36,030 nucleotides of DNA, from positions 1 to 36,030 of the forward strand of contig NZ_CADIKI010000038.1 in NCBI RefSeq assembly GCF_902859935.1, given 5' to 3'. How positions within the stretch are numbered: position 1 is the first letter of the stretch; every line of letters starts with the position of its first letter. Shown here in pieces: positions 16,937 to 23,681 of the stretch. The notes beneath the pieces are model-generated. The model saw only the letters and a list, made by a program, of their open reading frames with translations, had not been told where the DNA came from and did not search any database. A program made the translations under genes and the position numbers. This DNA is from Paraburkholderia fynbosensis. Lineage in GTDB: Bacteria > Pseudomonadota > Gammaproteobacteria > Burkholderiales > Burkholderiaceae.

Positions 16937-17680
16937 TCACGCCAGGAGTTCTGGCGGGATCTGGCCGTAGATGTCGAGCAGCGCTTCGATCGCGCGCTGT
17001 TCGTTTTTGAGCAACCGTGCCTTCGGGCCGCCGATCACCAGCGCGAACGCTTCGCCGTGAATCAGGAAGCCGCGTGCGAGACCGGCGACGTCTTCGACGT
17101 TTTCACCCGTCGAGCGATGCCAGCCGTTCGTCACGCCTTGCTCGACTTCGGCTTCGAGCGTCTTGCGATCGATCACCGAGCCGTCGGTCGATGCGGTCAA
17201 CGGCTCGCAACTGTCGAGCAGCTTGCGGCGCGCCTCCACCGACAGCGCGCCGAGCAGCGCCTTGCCCGCCGCACTCGCATGCACGTACATGAAACCGCCG
17301 GGCTCGTCGCTGTAGCGAATCTTCTGGCGCGACTCCATCACCTCGAGATAGACGACGCGGTTGCCGGCCAGCGTGGCGAGCGCCGCGGTCTCGCCCGTGG
17401 CGTCGCGCAGCGAGCTGAGCAGCGGCTGGAACAACAGCGTCAGCGGGTCTTCGCTGCAGATGTCGCGGGCGACGTGCAGCAGCCGCTGGGTGGGGTAATA
17501 GCCGGCTTTCACGCCCGGCGCATACAGGTAGCCCTTGGCCACCATGGTTTGCAAAAGCGCGTGGCAACTCGACAACGGGATCTCGGTTCGACGCGAGATC
17601 TCGCTGTAGATCATGGGTTGCCGCACTTCGGCAAAGAGGTTTATCACGTCGAAGACGCGTACTGCAGTTTTCACATCCAT
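16937..17680 (-). CDS. IclR-family transcriptional regulator
   Basis: 247 residues. The N-terminal winged helix (about 5-70) has VFDVINLFAEVRQPM, EISRRTEIPLSSCHALLQTM and the GYYPTQRLLHVAR wing. The effector domain (about 80-240) has the IclR pattern ETAALATLAGNRVVYLEVME, MYVHASAAGKALLGAL and GLARGFLIHGEAFAL. It is the promoter-proximal gene of a minus-strand operon and is divergent from the MFS symporter, with inverted repeats in the gap. It probably controls both directions in response to the pathway acid. Confidence 0.94.
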   Translation of the reverse strand: MDVKTAVRVFDVINLFAEVRQPMIYSEISRRTEIPLSSCHALLQTMVAKGYLYAPGVKAGYYPTQRLLHVARDICSEDPLTLLFQPLLSSLRDATGETAALATLAGNRVVYLEVMESRQKIRYSDEPGGFMYVHASAAGKALLGALSVEARRKLLDSCEPLTASTDGSVIDRKTLEAEVEQGVTNGWHRSTGENVEDVAGLARGFLIHGEAFALVIGGPKARLLKNEQRAIEALLDIYGQIPPELLA

Positions 17681-17688
17681 GAGAACAT

Positions 17689-17706
17689 TATCGGCATTTC
17701 GATAAC
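17689..17706. promoter_or_regulatory. inverted repeat in front of iclR, candidate operator
   Basis: TTATCG (17689-17694) and CGATAA (17701-17706) form a perfect 6-bp inverted repeat around a 6-base spacer. It ends close to the iclR start codon (17678-17680), a typical place for autorepression. The link to IclR is inference. Confidence 0.45.
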
Positions 17707-17783
17707 GTCATGGCAATAGGGACCGGGGTATACACCTAGCCGCTGGCCGCGTTGCCCGCAGTTGTCGCAGGGTAATCCCTTGA

Positions 17784-17813
17784 TTGACGCATATCGCCGA
17801 CGATCCCTATAGT
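17784..17813 (+). promoter_or_regulatory. sigma70-type promoter of the MFS symporter
   Basis: TTGACG (17784-17789) and TATAGT (17808-17813) are each a 5-of-6 match to consensus, separated by 18 bases. Transcription would begin near 17820, about 100 bases before the symporter ATG. Confidence 0.6.
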
Positions 17814-17841
17814 CCGGCTCCTGTTCGTTGACGGAAATAAA

Positions 17842-17856
17842 GTTCGTTAACCGAAC
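17842..17856. promoter_or_regulatory. perfect inverted repeat GTTCG-TTAAC-CGAAC, candidate IclR operator
   Basis: GTTCG and CGAAC flank a 5-base centre. A half-similar GTTCGTTGACGG copy lies 19 bases upstream (from 17823). Both are just downstream of the predicted transcription start of the symporter, where bound IclR could block it. The 15-bp dyad size is usual for IclR-family sites. Confidence 0.55.
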
Positions 17857-17919
17857 GGCGACGCGGACAGGACGCGAGGTCCATCCGCTGCATTCGACTC
17901 AACATGGAGACGCACCCCG

Positions 17920-19242
17920 ATGGCGCTCACGCTCGAAACGCAACACCGGAATGCCCGCAAGGCGGGTATCGCATCATTCGTCGGGACGACGATCGAGTGG
18001 TATGACTTTTACGCGTACAGCACGGCGGCGGCACTCGTGCTCGGCAAGATTTTCTTTCCGACCACCTCGGCGCTGGCCGGCACGCTCGCCGCGTTCGCCA
18101 CTTTCTGGGTCGGTTTTCTGGCGCGGCCTATCGGCGGGATCATCTTCGGCCACCTCGGCGACAAAGTGGGCCGCAAGAAAACGCTGATCATCACGTTGAT
18201 GCTGATGGGCTGCTGCACGACCGGCATGGGTCTTTTGCCGACCTACAATCAGATCGGTTTGCTCGCGCCCGCGTTGTTGATTGTGCTGCGTCTGATGCAG
18301 GGCATAGCGATGGGCGGCGAGTGGGGCGGCGCAGTGGTGCTGTCGTCCGAGCACGCGCCGAAGGGCAAGGAAATTCTCTACTCGGCCTTCGCACAGCAAG
18401 GCTCGCCCGCCGGCAATCTGCTCGCAACCGTGGCGTTCCTGCTGACCTCGATGCTGCCCGACCACCAGTTCATGACGTGGGGCTGGCGCGTGCCGTTCCT
18501 GTTCTCCGCGCTGCTGGTGATGGTCGGGATGTTCATCCGGATGAGCGTCGACGAATCGCCGGCGATGCAGCAATTGAAGGACCGCAAGAAGGTCGCGAAG
18601 CTGCCGATCGCCGAAGTGCTGCGCGATCATAAGGGGCTGGTCGCGATGGGCGTGGGCGCGTGCGTGATCGGCTTGTCGGCGACTTACTTCAAGACGACGT
18701 TCGCATTGTCTTGGGCCGTGACGAGCATCGGTTTTGACCGCACGCAATTTCTCACGGTGATCACCGGCGCGATCGTCGTGCAGCTCATCGTGCAACCGTT
18801 CGGCGCCTTGCTCGCGACGAAAATGGACCTGAAAAAAGCGGTGATTTACATGCTGGTGCCGGAAATCATCGCGCTGCCGCTAATGTTTTCGCTGATCGCA
18901 ACCGGCTCGACGAAACTCGCGATGTTCGGCATGGCGCTCGCGTCGATTCCGCACTCGCTGTACTACGCGGCGATGGCCGGCATTTTGGCGAAGTCGTTTC
19001 CGGTGCAGGTGCGTTACACGGGTATTTCGCTTTCCTATCAAATCTGCGGCATGGTGTTCGCGGGTACGACACCGATTCTCGGGCAATACCTGCTCGGCGC
19101 GACCGGCTCGATTCTCTCGGTGGTCGCACTCGGCGTGTTGCACGTGTTGATTACGCTGTTCTGCGCACTGGGGCTGATCACGCGGATGCGTCAGGAAGGC
19201 GCGCGGGATGCGGCGCGCGAAGCGATGCTGGCGCAGAGCTGA
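17920..19242 (+). CDS. MFS transporter, metabolite:H+ symporter (MHS) type
   Basis: 440 residues with twelve predicted membrane segments. The MHS pattern is clear: ASFVGTTIEWYDFYAYSTAA at the N-terminus, RPIGGIIFGHLGDKVGRKKT with the DxxGRK loop between helices 2 and 3, and GIAMGGEWGGAVVLSSEHAP. Relatives carry shikimate, 2-oxoglutarate, proline/betaine or dicarboxylates. The gene is divergent from iclR, which suggests it imports a substrate of the minus-strand catabolic operon alongside the AtoE-type carrier. Confidence 0.94.
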   Translation: MALTLETQHRNARKAGIASFVGTTIEWYDFYAYSTAAALVLGKIFFPTTSALAGTLAAFATFWVGFLARPIGGIIFGHLGDKVGRKKTLIITLMLMGCCTTGMGLLPTYNQIGLLAPALLIVLRLMQGIAMGGEWGGAVVLSSEHAPKGKEILYSAFAQQGSPAGNLLATVAFLLTSMLPDHQFMTWGWRVPFLFSALLVMVGMFIRMSVDESPAMQQLKDRKKVAKLPIAEVLRDHKGLVAMGVGACVIGLSATYFKTTFALSWAVTSIGFDRTQFLTVITGAIVVQLIVQPFGALLATKMDLKKAVIYMLVPEIIALPLMFSLIATGSTKLAMFGMALASIPHSLYYAAMAGILAKSFPVQVRYTGISLSYQICGMVFAGTTPILGQYLLGATGSILSVVALGVLHVLITLFCALGLITRMRQEGARDAAREAMLAQS

Positions 19243-19299
19243 GCGTCTGCGCCGAAAGGGAAAGGGTTGCGCTGGAAAGAAGGCGAGCCGCCTCGCGCC

Positions 19300-19331
19300 A
19301 AGCCGCGTTCAGGTCGACCGGAACGCGGCTT
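19300..19331. terminator. bidirectional stem-loop between convergent genes
   Basis: AAGCCGCGTTC (19300-19310) and GAACGCGGCTT (19321-19331) form a perfect 11-bp stem, with a further GGTCGACC dyad in the loop. It lies 58 bases after the symporter stop and just past the stop of the minus-strand small ORF. No T tract follows on either side, so it may be a transcript 3' stabiliser rather than a strict intrinsic terminator. Confidence 0.5.
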
Positions 19332-19335
19332 GCCG

Positions 19336-19470
19336 TCAGGGGCGCAGCAGATCGAAGCCGGCTAGCGCAACGACGCCGCTGATCGCGATCAGCGCCACCG
19401 AGTGCTGTCCGAGATACAGCAAGCCGGCAGCGGACCAGCTTGTCAGCGTGAATGCGGCGATTCGTTTCAT
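19336..19470 (-). CDS. possible 44-residue membrane protein
   Basis: ATG at 19468-19470 opens a 44-residue frame that is strongly hydrophobic in its middle and ends AGFDLLRP. The sequence (MKRIAAFTLTSWSAAGLLYL at the start) suggests one or two short membrane helices. It lies 36 bases after the permease stop on the same strand, so it could be co-transcribed. No Shine-Dalgarno sequence is visible; the leader is pyrimidine-rich. I know no named family for it. Confidence 0.45.
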   Translation of the reverse strand: MKRIAAFTLTSWSAAGLLYLGQHSVALIAISGVVALAGFDLLRP

Positions 19471-19506
19471 ACGCTGGAGATGGAGATACGGAAAAGAGGC
19501 GGAAAT

Positions 19507-20562
19507 TCAGAAGCCCAAAGCAATCGCAAGCAAGCCGCTCACCACGCCGCATGCGACCACTGCCACGGCGACCACGGTGAGCACGCGCCGCGGAAACGAG
19601 CGGCCCAGCATGGCCATCGACGGCACGCTGATCAGCGGCAGCGTCAGCAGCAATGCGCCAGCGGGACCGGCGGCCATGCCGAACGACAGCATCGCCTGGA
19701 TGATCGGCACTTCGCCGGCAGTCGGGATCACGAACAAGGTGCCGGCGATCGACAACGCGACGATCCACAGCAGGCTGTTGTCGATGTGCGGGCCGATGTG
19801 CGGAAACAGCCACGCGCGCGCCGCGCCGAGAATCAGCACCAGCACGATGTATTCGGGCACGAGGCGCAGCGTCATGCTGCCGAGGATTTTTATCCAGCGT
19901 GTGAACGCGGTGCCGGGGTCGTCGGCGGTGATCAGTTGCGAGAGAGCTTCGCGCGACGCTTCGGCTTCTTTCGGCGTGACCATGCGGTTCACCAGATAGC
20001 CGAGGCCGAACACCATGACGATGGCGAGCGCGAGCCGCAAGCCCATCCACTGCCATCCGAGCACGAAGCCCATGAAGATCAGCGTGGCCGGATTCAGCGC
20101 GGTGTTGCCGAGCCAGAAAGCGATCGCCGCGCCCGGCGCCGCCTGGCGCGCGCGCAAACCGGCAACGACCGGCGCCGCGCAGCAGGTGCACATCATGCCC
20201 GGCAACGACATCAGGCCGCCCTTCACCACACTGCTGAAATCGGTCCGGCCGAGCGCACGCGCGACCCATTGCGGCGGAATCAGCGCCTGCACTGCCGAGC
20301 CGAGCAGAAGGCCGAGCACCATCGCTTGCCAGATGGCCTTGCCGTACGCGAACGCGTAATCGATCGCGGCCTGCCACGATGCGTCCGGCGCACTCGCCGA
20401 GGTGCCCATCAGGATCGATTTGCCGATCGAGTGCTGGCTCGCGGCGACGAATGCGCGGTTGTAGTACGGGAACCACTTCACGTAGAAGAGGCCGACGACG
20501 GCGATCAGCAGGAAGACGATCCAGCCGAGCGCGATACGAGGTTGTCTAAGGGTTGATTGCAT
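19507..20562 (-). CDS. predicted permease, PF03773 (YraQ/ArsP-like) family
   Basis: 351 residues with about eight to ten membrane segments in two similar halves, as in this family. The conserved cysteine motif GMMCTCCAAPVVAGLR (Cys125, Cys127, Cys128) lies at the end of a helix in the first half, and GTLFVIPTAGEVPIIQAML mirrors it in the second. Some relatives move organoarsenicals or metals; most are uncharacterised. It starts 24 bases after the mnmH stop and follows selD-mnmH on the minus strand, so it is probably in the selenium transcript. Transport of a selenium or sulfur compound is an attractive but untested idea. Confidence 0.87.
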   Translation of the reverse strand: MQSTLRQPRIALGWIVFLLIAVVGLFYVKWFPYYNRAFVAASQHSIGKSILMGTSASAPDASWQAAIDYAFAYGKAIWQAMVLGLLLGSAVQALIPPQWVARALGRTDFSSVVKGGLMSLPGMMCTCCAAPVVAGLRARQAAPGAAIAFWLGNTALNPATLIFMGFVLGWQWMGLRLALAIVMVFGLGYLVNRMVTPKEAEASREALSQLITADDPGTAFTRWIKILGSMTLRLVPEYIVLVLILGAARAWLFPHIGPHIDNSLLWIVALSIAGTLFVIPTAGEVPIIQAMLSFGMAAGPAGALLLTLPLISVPSMAMLGRSFPRRVLTVVAVAVVACGVVSGLLAIALGF

Positions 20563-20586
20563 GAGTGGTCTCAGCGTGGTTTTTGA

Positions 20587-21657
20587 TCAGATCACAGAGG
20601 CAAGCGCGCGGCTGTCGAGCCGCGCCAATAACGCTTTCGCCTGGTCGACGACGTCGGCGTCGTTGGGGCGGAAAGTCAATGGCAACGCGTGCGGCAACTG
20701 GACGAAATGCTGATGGCTGCTGCGCGCGTACGCCGGATCGTAATGCCGCTCGATCAGTTCGTGCGCGAGTTCGGCGCGCTGATCGGCGTCGACGAGCTGC
20801 TGCCAGCCCGTCACCCGTTCACGACTATGCAAACCGATCAGCCGTTGCAATTGCGCTTTCAGCGCAGCGGGGTCGTCGAACAGATGGGCGTAATCGTGCA
20901 GCAGGAACTCGGCGCGATCTTCGCGGCTCGACAGCACCTCGACGCACGCACCCTGGTGAAACGTTTCCAGCAACGCGAGCGGCAACGCGACCGAACCGAT
21001 GCGCCGGCTTTCCGCTTCGACGAACACCGGCCGCCCCGGATCGAACTCGCGCAGCGCGCTCACGAGCAGCGTATCGAAACGCTTCTGCGACGGCTGCGGC
21101 ACGCCCGCCCATGCGCCGAGCAGCGAGCCGCGATGCGCGGCCAGCGCTTCGAGATCGAGCGTCTGCGCACCCGCCTGGCTCAGCGCCGCGAGCAGGCGCG
21201 TCTTGCCGCTGCCGGTGGGGCCGACCAGCGCGATGTAGGAAAAGGTTTTCGGCAGGGTGTCGAGCGTGTCGAGCGTGAAGCGCCGATAGCTCTTGTAGCC
21301 GCCGTCCAGTTGGCGCGCGGGCCAGCCGATCATGTTGAACAGCGTCGTAACCGAGCCCGAGCGCTTGCCGCCGCGCCAGCAATAGATCAGCGGCCGCCAG
21401 TTGCGCGGCCGGTCGGCGAAGGTCGTTTCCAGGTGATGGGCGATGTTGCGTGCGACCAGCGCCGCGCCGATGCGCGTGCCTTCGAACGCCGACACCTGCT
21501 TGTACGTCGTGCCGACCAGTACCCGCTCTTCGTTGCTCAGCACAGGCGCGTTGAGCGCGCCGGGAATATGGTCTTCCGCGAACTCGAGAGGCGTGCGTAC
21601 ATCGATGATTTCATCGAAATCATCTGCTTTTTCGAGGCTGACGAGAAGGTTTTTCAA
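20587..21657 (-). CDS. mnmH: tRNA 2-selenouridine synthase
   Basis: 356 residues; also called selU or ybbB. The rhodanese domain (about 1-130) has IIDVRTPLEFAEDHIPGA and the catalytic loop YCWRGGKRSGS with Cys93. The P-loop domain follows with LVGPTGSGKTRLL (motif residues 146-153), which handles the geranyl/selenophosphate chemistry. It replaces sulfur with selenium in 2-thiouridine at position 34 of Lys, Glu and Gln tRNAs, using selenophosphate from SelD encoded just upstream. The only available start is TTG 21655-21657, with no Shine-Dalgarno sequence and an upstream in-frame stop 36 bases away, so initiation may be weak. Confidence 0.95.
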   Translation of the reverse strand: MKNLLVSLEKADDFDEIIDVRTPLEFAEDHIPGALNAPVLSNEERVLVGTTYKQVSAFEGTRIGAALVARNIAHHLETTFADRPRNWRPLIYCWRGGKRSGSVTTLFNMIGWPARQLDGGYKSYRRFTLDTLDTLPKTFSYIALVGPTGSGKTRLLAALSQAGAQTLDLEALAAHRGSLLGAWAGVPQPSQKRFDTLLVSALREFDPGRPVFVEAESRRIGSVALPLALLETFHQGACVEVLSSREDRAEFLLHDYAHLFDDPAALKAQLQRLIGLHSRERVTGWQQLVDADQRAELAHELIERHYDPAYARSSHQHFVQLPHALPLTFRPNDADVVDQAKALLARLDSRALASVI

Positions 21658-21844
21658 GGGGTACGGACGAAACGGGGCGGCGAAAGGGTGAAATTATCGC
21701 ATGCGCCGCCAGGACGGGCCTGCGTATGCGCGAAGCTGTTGGCGTGCGGGGCGGTTCCCGTGGGTTCTCGTGCCGGTCTGTGGCGTGCGCCGGTGCGCGG
21801 AGCGCAGGCGTCAAACAAGCTCGCTAAGCAGCGCCTCAAACGTT

Positions 21845-22909
21845 TCAAACGACTTCCACGCGCCTTTCTCCATCCACCATTTCGCCGATCACGCGCGCGT
21901 CGCCGAAACCGTCGGCATGGAACAGCGCGAGCACTTCGTCGGCGGATTCGGGTGCACACGAGACCAGCAGGCCCCCCGAGGTTTGCGGGTCGGTTAGCAG
22001 CGCACGCGCCGTCGACGGCAACGTGGTGGGCAGGACGATGTCCTTGCCGTAGGCGTCCCAGTTGCGCCCCGAGGCGCCGGTAACGATGCCTGCCTGCGCG
22101 AGGCCGACCACCTCCGGCAGCCAGGGCAGATCCGCATAGCGCACGCGGGCGGTGAGATTGGAGCCGCGCGCCAGTTCCAGCGTGTGCCCGAGCAGGCCGA
22201 ACCCGGTGATGTCCGTGAGCGCATGCACACCGTCCAGCCGCGCCAGTTCCGCGCCCGGACGATTGAGCTTGGTCGTTGCGCCGATCATCGCGGCGTAGCC
22301 GGCAGCGTCGAGCCGGTCTTTCTTCAGCGCCGCCGACAGGATGCCGACGCCGAGCGGCTTGCCGAGAATCAGCACGTCGCCCGCCTGAGCGCCTGCATTG
22401 CGCTTGACGCGCTTCGGATCGACCACGCCGATCGCGACGAGGCCGTAGATCGGCTCGACCGAATCGATCGAATGGCCGCCCGCAAGCGGAATGCCGGCTT
22501 CGGCGCAGACGGACTCGCCCCCCTTCAGCACGGCCGCGATGACGTCGTGCGGCAGCACGTTGATCGGCATGCCGACGATGGCCAACGCCATGAGCGGCTT
22601 GCCGCCCATCGCGTAGACGTCGGATAGCGCGTTGGTGGCGGCGATGCGGCCGAAGTCGAACGGGTCGTCGACGATCGGCATGAAGAAGTCGGTGGTGGCG
22701 ACGATCGCCTGCTCGTCGTTGAGCTTGTAGACGGCGGCGTCGTCGGCGGTGTCGTTGCCGACCAGCAGGTCGGGGAAAAACGGCAGGGGCGCGCTGCGCT
22801 TGAGCAGATCGGCGAGTAGGCCGGGCGCAATTTTGCAGCCGCAGCCGCCACCGTGCGACAGGCTGGTGAGGCGCGGCGATGGGCTGGTTTGGGCGTGGGT
22901 GTCGGTCAT
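21845..22909 (-). CDS. selD: selenophosphate synthase (selenide, water dikinase)
   Basis: 354 residues from ATG 22907-22909 (MTDTHAQTS); an upstream start at 22942 is less likely. The N-terminal LTSLSHGGGCGCKIAPG loop holds the catalytic Cys23 and Lys26; here the residue is encoded TGC, not UGA. The ATP-binding aspartates are in LVGNDTADDAAVYKLN and TTDFFMPIVDDPFDFG, followed by ATNALSDVYAMGG and AGGHSIDSVEPIYG. It makes selenophosphate from selenide and ATP for SelA and MnmH. mnmH lies 187 bases downstream on the same strand. Confidence 0.97.
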   Translation of the reverse strand: MTDTHAQTSPSPRLTSLSHGGGCGCKIAPGLLADLLKRSAPLPFFPDLLVGNDTADDAAVYKLNDEQAIVATTDFFMPIVDDPFDFGRIAATNALSDVYAMGGKPLMALAIVGMPINVLPHDVIAAVLKGGESVCAEAGIPLAGGHSIDSVEPIYGLVAIGVVDPKRVKRNAGAQAGDVLILGKPLGVGILSAALKKDRLDAAGYAAMIGATTKLNRPGAELARLDGVHALTDITGFGLLGHTLELARGSNLTARVRYADLPWLPEVVGLAQAGIVTGASGRNWDAYGKDIVLPTTLPSTARALLTDPQTSGGLLVSCAPESADEVLALFHADGFGDARVIGEMVDGERRVEVV

Positions 22910-23134
22910 GTGGCGCGAGTCTCTGGCTGCGGATGACCGCAATTATGCGGGTTGTTCGCCGGCAGCGCTGCCCAGACGTGCTTCGCGCACACGGCTCGAG
23001 CGGGAAGGCGCGGCAGAGCGCCACGAGCTTCGCGCTATCGCGGGATGCCTTATCTCACAATAAATAGAGTCAAAGCGCAGGGGAGGCAAAAAATTGTTGC
23101 ACAAAAAAGTGCGGCAAATGGAGCCGCGTCAATG

Positions 23135-23491
23135 TCATTTATTGCTGCCTGCGCCGGTGCCGTACAAGCCGTTGTCAAAACCCCCCGCACCGTTGGCTTT
23201 GTGGTCTTCCCCCGTTTTGCCGCGCGAGGGGGCCGACCCGGCGTCCTTCGCTTGCGGTTTGTTCGACTCGTGGACCATCGAGGCCGCCGGATCGGGCGTC
23301 GCCCCCATCGCGGACGTGCGATTTTCCTGCTGCTCGGAGCCACCGCCTTGCGGAATCTGCGCGCTGCCGTACGGACTCGCGACGAGCATCACGGCGCCCA
23401 GCACGAGCGACGCGACGCGCGCCGAGACGAATACTCGCGCGGGCGTGTGAAAATTGTCCGGGCGGACATGGTGCAGAGAGCGGCGAGTCAT
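23135..23491 (-). CDS. secreted hypothetical protein, Gly/Ser/Pro-rich
   Basis: 118 residues from ATG 23489-23491, with AAAAGG upstream. A basic N-terminus precedes one hydrophobic segment (VASLVLGAVMLVASPYGSAQ), read as a signal peptide cleaved near SAQ. The rest is low-complexity and polar, with QQENRTSAMGATPDPAASM and a Gly-rich tail. I recognise no domain. It lies between selD and the formate dehydrogenase operon, divergent from the latter. A role in the periplasmic side of formate metabolism cannot be supported or excluded. Confidence 0.7.
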   Translation of the reverse strand: MTRRSLHHVRPDNFHTPARVFVSARVASLVLGAVMLVASPYGSAQIPQGGGSEQQENRTSAMGATPDPAASMVHESNKPQAKDAGSAPSRGKTGEDHKANGAGGFDNGLYGTGAGSNK

Positions 23492-23618
23492 AGGAGCGCC
23501 TTTTACCAAGTTAAAAGTTGGTGTAGCGCAATCTATGCAGCACGAATGATGCCCGCGGTTTATTAAAAACCGGCTATGAAAGTTCATATTTGCCCTGGTG
23601 CCCAAGCGTGCAAGTCTG

Positions 23619-23648
23619 GCTGCACGACGTCATATCGCGCCCTATAAT
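23619..23648 (+). promoter_or_regulatory. possible promoter of the formate dehydrogenase operon
   Basis: A perfect -10 box TATAAT (23643-23648) lies 34 bases before the fdh alpha start codon. The -35 region near 23619-23625 (GCTGCAC) is poor, so an activator may be needed. I could not identify an FNR, NarL or other activator site with confidence. Confidence 0.45.
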
Positions 23649-23681
23649 CGTTTCAGTATCCCCAAGTGCCGAGGCCATTAA

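Noticed and set aside
21654..23024. 456-codon minus-strand frame opposite phase to selD
   Set aside because: Arg/Ala-rich shadow of selD with no family resemblance; selD motifs occupy the overlapping frame.
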